Shown one piece after another: positions 11,577-23,324 of a DNA stretch of 64,000 nucleotides. Location of the stretch: the NCBI GenBank assembly GCA_963585895.1, contig OY757912.1:77552112-77616111 (forward strand), written 5' to 3'. Under the pieces are notes generated by a model that was not told where the DNA came from, did not search any database, and saw only the letters and a list, made by a program, of their open reading frames with translations. Position numbers and translations under genes: made by a program. The stretch is from Sepioteuthis lessoniana (Eukaryota; Mollusca; Cephalopoda; Myopsida; Loliginidae). Numbering within the stretch: position 1 is the first letter of the stretch; the number at the start of each line of letters is the position of its first letter.

Positions 11577-12004
11577 GTGTATTGCCACCGGAAAAGTCTT
11601 CATACTGAGTGAGGCTCGGCACTATTTGAATAACCCTCTTATATTTATACGATTCTTATTTCACGCTAATTTAAAATTTTCATTTATTTATTTATCCATC
11701 CATTTATTTCTATACTTCTAAGTTTGGAAATTAATAAAAGTAATATTTTCTGCGAAATATTTAAGAATCTGTAAGATTTTTCTAGAATATCTGAGTTTTA
11801 AAAAATACATATATATTTTTTCGAAATCCACGCCTAGTGTACACAAAAAATAATCCGTATTAAATAAACGATAAAAAACAAATAAAAAGTCCTTTGGCTA
11901 TCCTCAAAGAATGCCGACAGCAAGGATTTCCACTCTCTTTCTCTTCACCCCTCTCTCTCTCTCTCTCTCTCTCTCTGTCCATACTAATCGGCTATTGCTC
12001 TTAG
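11577..12004. other. unassigned AT-rich sequence with a (CT)n array
   Basis: CT array at 11948-11976. The first 60 bp resemble 8299-8345 in the same window. Nothing else recognised. Confidence 0.4.
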
Positions 12005-12300
12005 GTGATCATCTTGACAGCACCAAGTGTCCGCACAAATCTGGTGATGTGTAGATGTGTATGAGTCCACTGGAAAACGTTGATTGTGTGTTCTTCATTG
12101 CTTCCCCAGCGGCGCCCAGCATGTCTTACTTTAGTAGTTTGTGAGATGGGAAGGAAGTGGCCGTACAATAGTTATTTTCTGAAGAGTTGCTTCCAGGATT
12201 TGTTCTAAACAGCCCTCAGTATCTTTGCGAAGTTCTAATCTTGCTTTTTCTCCAATTATTCTAAAATGTATTTTAAAAAATGGACTCTACATCCTTTATT
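12005..12300 (-). mobile_element. RTE LINE C-terminal fragment, old
   Basis: Minus strand shows NKSWKQLFRK, LYGHFLPISQTTKVRHAG and NEEHTINVFQWTHTH, recognisable as the RTE C-terminal block. Strongly diverged. Confidence 0.65.
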
Positions 12301-12860
12301 TTTAGAATTGACCAAATCTTTTACTTGCAGTTATCCGTTTAAACAGATTTCTACTCATATATTTGAAGCAGACTACAATTTTAATTTCAAAATAGGGGAT
12401 AGGCCATCTTCGCTACGATAATTGCTGTTTCCGCTCCCCCCTCTCTCTCTCTCTCTGATTTTACAAAGTGGAATTGTTGGCCTCACGCCCACCTATCAAC
12501 CGTATGCAACCTTCTCATTAGAGGACATTCTAATCAAGTCACTTGCTTCCTAACAGACGTATTTGCATAATAAAGAATCCCCCTTAGCTTAGTACAAGAC
12601 GATTCTGCTAATGATTTTAATGGCAGGTTTCGTAGAGAATTGACAGTCCGCAAAGAAACATCCCTAGAAAAAGAAAAAAAACAGATGGTTTCTGGATGGT
12701 TAGCCATGAATAAAGTGAATATTTCAGAGACTCTTTGAAAGTGTAAAATTAAATTTAGGAGCGAATTTTAAAAGCGATACTCCAAATAAATGCAAATAAA
12801 GTAAGGAGAGAGAAAAAAATTCTAACCGTTTCTATATTAGAGCTATTTCTGTTTCGATTA
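12301..12860. other. unassigned sequence
   Basis: Short CT array at 12440-12460. No gene or repeat family recognised. Confidence 0.4.
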
Positions 12861-13560
12861 TCGTTTCTTGCTTTTTCTTGTTTGTTTGTTTGTTTGTTTG
12901 TTTGCTTGTTTGTTTGTTTGTATTTTTTGTTTGTTTGTTTTTTGTTTTTTTGTTGCTTCTTTTTTTTTTTTTTTTTTTTGCTTTTTTTTATATCTATATA
13001 ATTTGCATCTTCAGTTATCTCTTTCGCTTTTTCTCTGATTTTTTCCCCTTTTCGCAAATCATTTAATTTCTATAAAGTTTTCTTTTTCTTTTTTTCATTT
13101 TTTTTTTACTCTTTCTGTTACTGTTTGATGAGTGTTGTTTTTGTTTCACTCTTTCGTTTTTCACTTTCATTTCTTTTTCCTTTCCCATTTTAATCTTCAA
13201 TCTTTTATTTTATTTTATTTGTTTTTCCTTTTTCCTTTTTCCTTGATTTACCTTCTCATTTTGGTATAATTTTCTATTGTACTGCTCGTTTTTATTTCAT
13301 TCATTTTTTTTACTTTTTTAATATTATTTTTCTGTATCTTCTTCAAATTTCTTCTTTTCAATTTTTCTTTTCATTCATTCATTCATTTAAGCTGTTACGT
13401 TTTTTATTTTCCAAATTCTTTCATATTTTCAATTTTTTCTTTCTTTTCCCTTTTTTCTTTTATTTTAATCTTTCCGTTTTTGTTTAATGAGTGTTTCATT
13501 CATTTCATATTTTAATCCTGATTTTCATTTACTTTATTCTCTTTCTCAGTCTAATCGTCA
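12861..13560. repeat. T-rich pyrimidine tract with (TTTG)n
   Basis: About 700 bp dominated by T and C on this strand, including tandem TTTG (12881-12935) and T runs. Frames in it (for example 12755-13057 minus) are translated simple repeat. Confidence 0.85.
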
Positions 13561-13564
13561 ATGG

Positions 13565-13860
13565 GTGACTACCCGTGTTATAGTAGCTGGACTGTGACAT
13601 TTTAGTAAATTGAAGTGATACTATTAAACCAATAGCTGGGCTATAAGAAGGCTCATGCCTTTCCCCAGGGTTTTACTCCGAAAGCGAATGTAGTTGTGCG
13701 ATTTGGGTTTGAACTCACTTAATCAGAAGCCTCAGTCCAGTACTTTAGTCATTACTCTACGTAGATGCCCCACTCCGCTGGTTGGAGGAGATTTATGGGA
13801 TATCAACTCCTTAGAGGCTATTTAATGCCAAATCCTCTTTGTACATATTCATATATTGAA
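13565..13860 (-). mobile_element. SINE A, diverged
   Basis: Minus-strand tRNA-like head (13740-13775) and body (GGGGAAAGGCATGAGCC, AGCCCAGCTATTGG) plus a tail-like block GGCATTAAATAGCC...GTTGATATCCC near 13795-13835. Parts are rearranged. Confidence 0.5.
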
Positions 13861-13949
13861 TATCTATGAATTGTAAACGAATAGTTTGTAATTAAAATTT
13901 CCAAACTAGCCACAGCTCATTTGTTTGAAGACAGTTAAATGGTTTCAAG

Positions 13950-14483
13950 GTGCCCGTGGTGTAATAGTTATCGTCGTAGGAAATGAACACGGCGACACGA
14001 GTTCAAATCCTGGACGAGACTGATTGCATTTCACAAAGCGCTATTACCCTTGGGAAAGGTATGAATCCAATAATTCTCCCTCCCTAGTAGGACAGACTAG
14101 GTTCTTCAGCCTTGGTACTATTTACCAACCCCTCCGCTCGGGCAGGGTATGACACAAGGTCAATTTTTAAGCGGAGTTTAACAGGTTTTGAATTCAGAGT
14201 TTTCCTTCTCCTAGACTAGTTGCCTCACCAAGGCTGAAGAACCTAGTCCGTCCTACTATTTGCCCATAGCTGGAGGGAGAATAAGGGGGTTCATACCTTT
14301 CCCAAGGGTATTTGCCCGAAAGTGAACGTAATAGCGCGACTGGAGTACGAACTCGCGTACTACGATTCCGCAGCTCATCGCTTTAACCATTACACCACGA
14401 GGACACCCCTTGGTGAGGCAACGAGTCTATGAGAAGGAAAACTTTGAATTCATCCTGCTCAAGCGGAGGGATTGTTAAATATG
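13950..14483 (+). mobile_element. SINE D carrying an inserted SINE, 16-bp target duplication
   Basis: The outer element has a SINE D head (GGTGCCCGTGGTGTAATAG, B-box-like GAGTTCAAATCC), body to CAGCCTTGG at 14116, and resumes at 14408 with TGAGGCAACGAGTCTATGAG to its 3' end. Perfect GTTAAATGGTTTCAAG copies flank it (13934-13949 and 14484-14499). Removing the internal insert leaves about 240 bp, the normal size of D. Confidence 0.9.
14117..14407 (-). mobile_element. chimeric SINE: A-type head with D-type tail, inside SINE D
   Basis: Read on the minus strand it begins GGGGTGTCCTCGTGGTGTAA (SINE A head), passes through the shared central domain GGGAAAGGTATGAA...AGCTATGGGCAAATAGTA, and continues into the SINE D 3' half (TTCAGCCTTGGTGAGGC, GAGCGGAGGGGTTGG). 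CCTTGGT repeats on both sides (14110-14116 and 14408-14414) look like its target duplication. Because the target is also SINE D, inverted D arms now flank the A head. Confidence 0.85.
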
Positions 14484-14574
14484 GTTAAATGGTTTCAAGT
14501 ATAGTATCTAACATAAATAGTTCTGCATGCACATAGTTAAAAGTTTTCAAGTCAAGTAAATGATTAAACAGTTC

Positions 14575-14770
14575 TATTTGACCCTTATATGGAACCCTAA
14601 AAGATACAACAACTCTGGGTCAGAATACTCCTAGGAATAATTCCCAAGAGTTTAGGAACTGGAGCCTCACCATCAGATACAGTTTAGTTCCACATCTTTG
14701 GGGTGGGTCTTATCCTTCTGCAGAGATCTAGTCGGCGTATACTACAGCCCCAGCCGACAGGCTGGGTATG
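14575..14770 (-). mobile_element. SINE B 5' half
   Basis: Minus strand begins CCAGCCTGTCGGCTGGGGCT, then CACTAAAC-like and CTCCAGTTCC-like blocks, ending at ATAAGGGTCAAATAGAAC; this is the conserved first 200 bp of SINE B without the long AT-rich part. Confidence 0.75.
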
Positions 14771-15125
14771 TCTTTGGTATGATGCTAAACATCAGAAACA
14801 AAGAACTAACTGTACTCAGCTGTTTAATGGCGTGTACATTTGATACTCTGGATCATTTCCATTTTAGTTAGGCTGAGAATTTTTCAACGCCTCTTCGTAT
14901 TTACCCTACTTGATTTAATCTAACAGAAGCCACAAGTCGAGGAGACCCAGGGAGATTTGAACTCGCTGCAAAATAATGATCTTCTCAATGCTCAATAAAT
15001 GCTAAGAATGTTTTACTAAAAGGGTGAGTCACCCTCATATTTTCCTGATTTAACTTACTATTGCCTATTTTCACAAGGGTAGGGTTCCAATGGAAAATTG
15101 AATTCATCAGACCTGCGATATTAGA
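14771..15125. other. unassigned sequence
   Basis: No gene or repeat family recognised. Confidence 0.4.
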
Positions 15126-15159
15126 TTGATGGCCATTGTTCCATTGCGAAATGATTATT

Positions 15160-15715
15160 TCCTTTCATTCTTTTCTTCTTTGCTCTTATTTTCTTTGTCC
15201 TCTTCTCCTGCTCCTTTTTCCTTTTTTACATTCTTTTTCTTTTTTTTTTCAGTTTTTCTTTTCCTTTCTTTTTCTCCTATTTTGTTCTTTTTCTTTTCTC
15301 TTTCGTTTCCTTTTTTGTTTCTTGTTTTTTCCTCCTTTTTTTTTCTATTATTTCTTTCTTTTTCTTTGTTTCTATCATTTCTTATTTCTTTCTTCTTTTT
15401 ACTGTTTTTCTTATATATTTTCTTCCTTCTTTTTATTATGTTTTTGAGCTCTTCTTTCTTTTCTTCTTTCTTTCTTTTTCTTCTTTCTTCTCATTTCCCA
15501 TTTTCTTTTATGTCTTTTTTCGTTTTCTTTCATTCATGTCTAATTCTGTTTTATTTTTTTGTTTTGCTTTGTTTTTTTGGGGTTTTTTTGTTTGTTTATA
15601 CAGTTTTCTCTATCTCATTCCTTCTCATTTTGCTTCCTTCTTTTTCTTTCTCTTTTTTGTCTGTTCTTTCGTTCTTCTCGCTTCCATTTCTTATTCTTTT
15701 ATTGTTTTCTTGTTT
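15160..15715. repeat. pyrimidine tract (CTTT-rich)
   Basis: About 550 bp of almost uninterrupted T and C. It produces a 221-codon frame made almost wholly of Phe, Leu and Ser, which I treat as an artefact. Confidence 0.9.
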
Positions 15716-15929
15716 TGGCTTGGTTTCTTTATGGCATATCAACCTTCGCGTGTTAGTTAATGTCAAAGTTATTCGTGTAGAAGAACACTAATGATACTAT
15801 ATAACCCAAAGCTGAACGTTTTTAGTTTCTTTCAGCGGAAATAAGAAACAAAATAAGAAACAGTCAAAACTTCAGAATATGACTGGTCTTCACTAACCAA
15901 TAATGATACAAGCAATCAATTTACCGTAA

Positions 15930-16155
15930 GGGGGTGTCCTTGTGGCGTAACGGTTCAAGTGATGGACTGCGGAATCGTAGAACGTGAGTTCGTACTCCAG
16001 TCGCGCCATTACACTCACTTTCGGGCAAATATGAACCCCCTTATCCTCCCAGCTATGGGTTAAATAGTACAACTACTGTTCTTCTAGGAGAATAGCATTG
16101 GCATTAAATAACCAACAAAGGTTGATATTCCATTAAAACAAAGAAACCAAACCAG
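15930..16155 (+). mobile_element. SINE A, full length, 12-bp target duplication
   Basis: GGGGGTGTCCTTGTGGCGTA head, central domain, tail to AAACAAAGAAACCAAACCAG. Flanked by perfect AATTTACCGTAA at 15918-15929 and 16156-16167. A short deletion removes the GGGAAAGGT part of the central domain. Confidence 0.95.
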
Positions 16156-16167
16156 AATTTACCGTAA

Positions 16168-16440
16168 CTGTACGAAACAAGCCATGGTAACCTCCCAAGT
16201 AAGACGAGCAAGACATTCGAGATACTGCTAGAGAAGCAAGGACGAACTCACAAGCGACGTTTTCCTATGAAGTCCTTCACATGGTCGGGCCAGTGTTGAC
16301 CGATCAACAAGAACTTACCTACAAAAGCTCTGTGCGGATACAGGATGTAGTTTGGAAGACCTGCCGGGATCAATTGATGACAGGGACGAATTAAGTGAGG
16401 GTGAGTTAAGGATTTCCGAGTTAGCAGCGAAAAAATGAGA
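16168..16440 (+). mobile_element. RTE LINE 3' end fragment
   Basis: Carries the DNA of the C-terminal block: KDELTSDVF, HGRASVDRSTRTYLQKLCAD and the DLPGSIDDRDE region, in more than one frame. It ends near 16440, where another RTE copy begins. Confidence 0.75.
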
Positions 16441-16479
16441 TAACGTAAAAAAACATCCTTACTTATTAAAAGAAACTTA

Positions 16480-18045
16480 ACAAATTCCAACGCGGGAGAC
16501 TAAAGAAAGTCTCAAGAGAACTAACACGAAGAACTAGATAACATCCAAGGCGAAATCAATAAAATCGGAAATTCGATAGAAGACGTGCAATCACAGTTAG
16601 CAAACGTGACAATAAATGAAGAGAGTGGAAGGAAAAGCACCTCGAGGGCAAGTCAAAAAGAAAGACTTCACGAGTGCAAAGAACATTTTAAATATCTGCA
16701 CAAAAACTTTCCATGAAATCAGTGATAATCTACTGAAAAAAACTATCAACTGAAAAGAACTATTAATGGCCAACTAGACATCTAGGATAATTTACGGAAG
16801 AAGATCTTGACCGAGTATCGAAAAATTAAAAGCAGAAAAGTTGCAAGTCACGACGAAATACCGAATGAAAGACCAGAAATTTTGACGATGTATAGTATAT
16901 ATTCGATTATGCAACGTTGTCTATAACCAAAAGAAACAAGAGAGAAATAGACAAAAAGCTGCATCGTCCCCTTCTTCAATAAAGAGGGCATCGGAATCAT
17001 TAAGAACTACTGAGGCATAATTCTCACTGCTATAGCTGCTAAGGTTTATGATGCCCTACTTCTCAAATTCATCCGACCTGAAAATTAGGAAAAATCAGAA
17101 TAGCTTTCCGTAAATTGACCTACAGCATCACATATGCTGACTATCCTTCGAATTTCCTAAAAGTTCGTGCAAAAATCTCAAGGCAACACTATTATTCGTT
17201 GATTTCTCCAAGACATTCGATTTCCTAAATAAAGGATATATGGAACATATACTGCCTAAAGAATCTGTGACCTCAGTAATAACGCTTTACAAAAATATGA
17301 GAGCAATACTTTGCTTACCTGATAAGTGATACCAACTTCATCTACATTGTCATTTATGTTTATAAACAAAGTAGACTTTGAATACCAATAGATCTTTAAA
17401 AGGAAAATGGTTGCACACTAAAAAATGGCGGGAATCAGTCGATATCTCGCCAAAATTGATTTTGCAGTTCTCGTAAATACACCTGCCCAAGCAGAGTTCA
17501 CGTGCTTTAAACACGAATAAACCATCTATACTTTAAGTTAAAAACCTCTGAAGTAAGTAGATTAGTTCATATACCTCGGCAACAGTAGCTTATCATATGA
17601 AAGTGGTTTCACCATGCTTCAAGCGAAAGAATAGACTGCTAGTAACATTTCATCGGTTATGTGGAACTCTGGTATCTTTGATGAGATAAAACGGGATTTC
17701 TTCCAAACTCTGGCTTTTCTTTACAATGCAACAAAAAATCATGAAGAAAAAGCTCGACGGTAACGACTCCAAAAGGTTCGTATTGTTTTAAACAAATCCT
17801 GGAAGCAACCGTTGTACGGCCACGTACCTCTCATCTCTCAGACCATCCAAGGAGGACGAATTAAGATATGCTGGGCTTTAATGGAGAAGTAATCTTCTCT
17901 TCAAATGTGGCAGTGTTGGCCGACCAACAGGGATTTACATACATCAGCACTGTGCGGACACTGGATGCAATTGAGAAGACCTAACAGGAACTATGGACGA
18001 TAGGAATAGATGGCGAGAGAGAATCAGGAAACACGGTGCTGTCAG
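16480..18045 (+). mobile_element. RTE LINE, longest relic: RT domain to C-terminus
   Basis: In order: linker before the RT (QRGRLKKVSREL near 16500), EEDLDRV and KIKSRKVASHDEIP (16800-16865), TKSCIVPFFNKEGIGIIKNY (16950-17010), LTAIAAKVYDALLLKFIRPE (17025-17085), a SKTFDFLNK-like FSKAFD site (17210), the QAEFTCFKHE segment, the thumb, and KKKLDGND...NKSWKQ...LYGH (17750-17830) to the end near 18045. The YADD region is lost or unrecognisable. At least a dozen stops or shifts. Confidence 0.8.
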
Positions 18046-18059
18046 TGGGACTTGATGAT

Positions 18060-18223
18060 AAGAATGAATTTTCTTTCCCTCTTTTCTTCTTTCTTTTTTT
18101 CTTTTTTCTTTCTTCTTTTTCTTTTTTTGTTTACATTTTATTCTCATTTCCTTTTTTCTTTTCTCTATCTTTAATCATTTTTCTTTCTTTCTCTTTCTTT
18201 CTTTCTTTCTTTCTCTTTCTATC

Positions 18224-18255
<32 letters not shown>

Positions 18256-18701
18256 TCACATTGTTTTCTCGTATATAGAGTTTTCTTCCTTTCTTTTCTT
18301 CTTTCTTCATCCTATTTTCTTTTATATTATCATTTTCCTTTTTCCTCATCTTCTTGCCTTCCTTTTTCTTATTTCTTTTCCTTATGTCTTTTCCCTTTCT
18401 TTTTCTTCTTCTTTTTCTTCTTCTTTTTGCTTCTTTTCTTCTTTTTTTTACACATCTCACTTATCTATCTATCTATCTCTTCTCTTTCGTTTCTTCTTTC
18501 TTTTCCTTTTCTTTTGATTATATTGATTTTCTTCTTTTCATTTTTCTTCCTCTTCACGAAAAGTTCACTCTCTCTCTCTTTCTCTCCCTCTCTTTCTCTC
18601 TCTCTTTACCCCCCTCTCTCTCTCTTTGTTCTTTCTTTTCCTTTTCTCTTTCTTATATTGTTTTCTCTTTCTTTCTTTTCTTCTTTCTTCTATTTCATTA
18701 A

Positions 18702-18744
<43 letters not shown>

Positions 18745-18750
18745 CAAATG
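18060..18750. repeat. pyrimidine tract with (CTTT)n and (CT)n arrays
   Basis: About 690 bp of T and C, including TTTC tetramers at 18180-18257 and CT at 18565-18610 and 18703-18740. Frames on both strands here (Phe/Leu/Ser rich, or Lys/Arg/Glu rich on the minus strand) are repeat translations. Confidence 0.95.
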
Positions 18751-19475
18751 AATTTTATTCCCTAATTGCTTCTACACTAGAAATGACTCATCCATAACTT
18801 TTACACGTTCATTCATTTTCTGACTATTTAGCTAATTAAATCACGATTTTCGTCTTTTCTTTCGTTTTTATTCTTCCTTTTTTATTCTTTCTTTCTCTTT
18901 TTTTCTTTATTTATTTATCTCTTTATTTACCATACATCTCTTCTTCTTTCCCTTCCCTCTGATTCCATTAGTCAGAAAACCAAATCCCACACATCAAGTA
19001 TCTATTTTGTTTTTCGGACTGCATCACTTCCTGATAATTTCTTGTCATCATTAATTATCTCCCTTGTTATTCAAACGCAAACGATTATCAGCGTTTTAAG
19101 TTACGCGTTTTACCTTCAGAATAATCACTTAATTTAATTTACTTAAATTCTGTCATTGCCTGCCCTGCTTATCAAATCAGTATCATGTAAATCTGTGCGT
19201 TCCATCCATCTCGATTAGCAAGTCATTGAATAGAAAGAATAACCTTTTGTATCAACGTCATAATTTTTTTTTTGTTTTAATGATACTCGCTTAAAGGCTT
19301 CCTTCATTGGAAATTAAGTTCGATGTCAAGTCGCATCCTATTTACAGAACTTACGTTAGAATTTATCGCAAATAAATAAATAAACAAGAGAAAACACTTT
19401 ATGATAAACATTTCTAGTCATCCCTTTTTAGATTATCAATGCAAACTTGAACGAAGGCCCTACAAGAAAGGCAGT
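18751..19475. other. unassigned AT-rich sequence
   Basis: No gene or repeat family recognised. Confidence 0.4.
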
Positions 19476-19479
19476 AACA

Positions 19480-19885
19480 CAAGGTCAGGTTTTAAACGGA
19501 GTAAAGATGGTTCAAATTCATATGTTTCCTTCTTCTAGACTGGTTGCCTAACTAAGGTTAAAGAAACCATTTTACTTTTTTACGTACCCATTTTTGGGGG
19601 AAGAACAGACGGGTTCTTGACTTTCCATGGGTATTAGTGTAAAGTGAAAAGCAAACAGCCTCACTCAGGATTTTGAACTTTGATCACTGTATCCATTTCC
19701 GATGTTCGGTCGCGCTATTACGTTCACTTTCAGACAAATACCCTTGGGAAAGGTATGAACTCTTTTATCCTCCCATCTATTGGTTAGATATTACCACAAC
19801 TGTTCTTCTAGAAGAGTGGCTTTGGCATTGAATAACCTACGAAGATTTATATACCATTAAATAAAGAAACTAAACCAAACTATTT
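19480..19885. mobile_element. SINE D (minus) joined to a headless SINE A (plus)
   Basis: 19480-19705 is SINE D in minus orientation (AACACAAGGTCAGG, CTAGACTGGTTGCCTAACTA, head remnant near 19690). 19706-19885 is SINE A from the B-box region onward (GGTCGCGCTATTACGTTCAC to ATTAAATAAAGAAACTAAAC). The joint may be a truncated insertion. Confidence 0.75.
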
Positions 19886-21220
19886 CCTACAAAAATAGTT
19901 GCTACGCCTCCGAGCGAATCCAAATTAAATTAGTTTATTTCCTTGAAAACCACCATTCAAAATACTCAGATCACTTTCGAAAAGTTACACTTTCCCGTCA
20001 GTGGGAATCTAAAAACGATCCTGTGGAGGGTGCTGGAAGATTTGCTCTTACTTGATCGCTAGGGAAAATCACGAAGTATTTCTAATTTGAAAATTCACAC
20101 CCCACTCAAAGAAAAAAGACAGAAGCTATTTAGATAATAAAAATGTTAGATGTTTTTTCAACTTACTGAATTGAAAGAAAAAGCGAAGAAGAAAATGATG
20201 GAAAAAAGAAGAAAAACTTAAGAGAAGAACAAAAGAAATAGTAAAAAAAATTAAAGAAAATGCATGGAATGAAATATGGAAAAAGATTAAGGAAAAATAA
20301 AAATAGAATGAATGAATTATCGAAAAAAAATAAAATGAAATAAATGAAAGAAAGGAAAAGATTTTAAAAAGAAACATTTTTCCAATTTTAGAATGAATCT
20401 TGCAAAAAAAACAAAAAAAAAGGAAAAACATCTAATGTTTAATTTTCCTTCTCTCAGTTTAGTTACACACTTCTTCGTTCTTTTTCTGTCATAATTAGAA
20501 TTCATTGAAATTTATCCTTCTATCTTTTCAATTAATCTGACAAATATTTATTTTTAAACCTTTTTTTTTTAATCTTTCATTTAAGAAGTTATTTTTGTCT
20601 TTCATTCTTTTCATTTTCCTTGAACGTATCGACACTGATTGTTCTAAGCTCCTTGTACAGTTTCAGATTTGATTAAATCTAACTCATCCATTGTTTTAGC
20701 TTTCCACAGAAACGCCTATTGAGTCCCCGCATCAAATATGCACCCTCCAACAATCATTATCTTTCGTCAGCTCATCAATTCAATGTTAATTTTAGATTTT
20801 TTTCGTATTTGTCATTATTGACATCACAAGTTGAATTCTTCCTTTTTTTTTGAAAAATAAAAAAAAAGATCCCGATCCCAGTAAAATAAGCCTAAAATTT
20901 AATTAATGTTTGTTTTCATAAATAAAACGATAAAATAGTAAAAAGTTTTGTTATTTCGCAATACACTTATGAACCTTTATAATGCACACGTCTCACCAGG
21001 GCGTATCCTAAAGAATGAAAACGTTTTTATTGTTTTCATTGTCTTTGATTTTTTAAAAACTACTTTAAGTCCTTTGCATGCCGGAAAACACAAGTTACAG
21101 ACAGTCCAATTTGAGAATATATCTTTCTAAGAGATTTACTGTGATATAATTGCCAACTCTGTTTTGCACATCTCTAGTTTTTCATTTATCAACAAGATAT
21201 AATTTAAGCTTGTTGGGAAA
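19886..21220. other. unassigned, A-rich and T-rich sequence
   Basis: 20120-20430 is A/G rich on this strand; 20450-20640 is T rich. The minus-strand Phe-rich frame there has no domain. No gene recognised. Confidence 0.4.
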
Positions 21221-21224
21221 TAAA

Positions 21225-21430
21225 GCTTCTGAAAATTTGAACGAACTTATGAGTAACGTTCTCCTATTGACCCCTACACCTGGACAAGCTAGTGTTGGTA
21301 AGCCAGCAAGAACTTACCTACAACTGCTCCGCGCGGGAACAGGACACAGTTTGGAAGACCTGCAGGGAACGACGAAAGATAGGGACGGACGGAGAGAAAG
21401 AATCAGAAGAATCCGTGACTCGATGTTGAT
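21225..21430 (+). mobile_element. RTE LINE C-terminal fragment
   Basis: NELMSNVLLLTPTPGQASVG, KPARTYLQLLRAGTGHSLED and DRDGRRERIRRIR identify the end of the RTE ORF in one frame (to about 21420). Confidence 0.85.
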
Positions 21431-21635
21431 GAACATGTTTGTAAGACTTATACACGGGATATGTTCATATTTACATCATTCTTAACACAAAGGAATGGAT
21501 GCTCGAGTAAGGCTAGCACATAATGCAATCATCTCTACTAATAAATATTCAATGTATATATATATATTTATATATCAATGTTTTGATAGATCTATCATAT
21601 ATATATATATTTAATAGCTGGGACGCTTATCTGCG

Positions 21636-22139
21636 AGCACTGGTTTTATGTCGTCTTTATACGACAATCATCCGATAGAAAAAGTAATACCTGACCGAGA
21701 AAATGAAACTCAGTTTCTCCAAGCAGCGATCGTGTCGATACTGCTATATGGATGTACTACATGGACGCTAACTAAACGTATGGAGAAAAAGCTTGACGGC
21801 AACTACACAAGAATGCTGCGAGCACTATTGAACAAGTCCTGGAGGCAACAACACACAAAGCAGCAGCAATACCACCACGTACTACCCATCTCGAAAAGTA
21901 TCAAAGTTAGACGAACCAGACATGCAGGACACTGCTGGAGAAGTAGGGACGAGCTCATAAGTGATGCACTTCTATGGACCCCTCACATGGCCGAGCAAAA
22001 GCAGAGCGACCAGCTTGAACCTACATACAGCAGCTCTGTGAGGATACGGGTGTAGCCCTGAGGACCAGCCGAAACGAGATAAAGGGATGGCGATAGAGTG
22101 TCAGGGATATCCGTGCTGGTGGCACGACAAGATGATGAA

Positions 22140-22140
<1 letters not shown>
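21636..22140 (+). mobile_element. RTE LINE 3' end
   Basis: One frame (21648-22055) covers ILLYGCTTWTLTKRMEKKLD, MLRALLNKSWRQ and RRTRHAGHCWRSRDELISD; a frameshift in the GRAKAGRPARTY region ends it early. The DNA continues to an AGATGATGAA tail at 22128-22140, followed by a TA array. Confidence 0.85.
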
Positions 22141-22170
<30 letters not shown>

Positions 22171-22460
22171 CATCCACAGACAGACTGTTTCGTTGTATCA
22201 TAACTCTTCTGTATGGCTAGACATGCGGAATGCTTCAATCAAGAACCAAAACCCTGTTGACTATACAACAGTCGGACATGTTATCCCAGAGCCATCGCAT
22301 TAGAGAATGAACTTTACGTACATCTTTCAAAATATACGTTATCGGTTACATTGAGAGCTCAATCCTTGAGAAGAACTAATGCATTGCAGCGTATGTAGCA
22401 ACCGGCAAATTAGAGTGCTCAACCTACGGGTGGAGCTAATGTATATATATATATATATAC
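22141..22460. other. TA arrays and unassigned sequence
   Basis: TA arrays at 22140-22166 and 22440-22459; the interval between them is unassigned. Confidence 0.6.
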
Positions 22461-22509
22461 ACATGTTTGTATATAAAGTTATATATTGTATGTATAATCA
22501 TCATACAGT

Positions 22510-23205
22510 CACACTCCTAACACGGAGATCTCTGTCTCTTTCTAGCCATCCTCGCTATTACCCATCGCTCCAGGTAGGTCTTTTAGATTGCATCCAGTGT
22601 TCGTACAGAGCAGAATGATGTAAGTCTCTGCTAGTCAACCAAATCTGGTGCGTCCATGTGTAGCAGTCCATGAAATAACGTCTCTTAGGAGACCATCTTT
22701 ACTTTTCCAGCAGTGTTTCACATGTCTCAGTTCGTCTTGTTTCGATGGGTTATGAGATTGGAGGTTAGTGGTCATACAAATGTTGTCTTATTGAATGTCG
22801 CTCCAAGGATTTGCTCGAAATAGTATGTAGCATTCTAGTGTCGTTCACATCTACCCTTTTCTCCACGCGTTTCGTTATCGTCCATGTGGTGCATCCAAGC
22901 TCTAGTAATGACACTGCCACAGCTTGAAAGAAATTTTGTTTTATCTTATCAAATAGATCAGTAATTCATATGACCAATAACCTTTCAATGGCAGTTCATA
23001 CACGCTGACATCACTTTCAGTAAATAAGATACTGCTGTCGAGGTGTGTGAATAGTCTATTAACTTTAGAGGCTTGTCACTTAAAGTGGAGGTGACTCCTT
23101 GTTTAAAACACATGAACTTTGTTTTATCTGCGTTCACGTAGAGGCCAATGCCTCCTGCTGCTTGATTCAGGTAATGCAGTTGGGATTTGGCTCGGGTTAG
23201 TGTTA
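22510..23205 (-). mobile_element. RTE LINE fragment, thumb to C-terminus
   Basis: From 23205 downward: ARAKSQLHYLNQAAGGIGLY, VNADKTKFMCFKQGVTSTL, KLI, SACMNCH (Open from 23290 to 22985), then thumb and C-terminal block DNA to about 22510. The upstream end adjoins a TA/GT microsatellite (23205-23240). Confidence 0.8.
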
Positions 23206-23324
23206 TATATATATACATATATATATATGTGTGTGTTTGTTGTAAGTCCAAAGAAGGAATAAAAATATATTTTAAAATAGGTAGGTCCACGAAGAGATTT
23301 GTATTTTTTTAATTTATTTATTTT

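Noticed and set aside
15126-15791. 221-codon frame rich in Phe, Ser, Leu, like a membrane protein
   Set aside because: It is a translated pyrimidine simple-repeat tract; overlapping frames in other phases look the same.
18131-18460. Lys/Arg/Glu-rich 109-codon minus-strand frame
   Set aside because: Translation of the purine complement of a (CTTT)n tract, not a gene.
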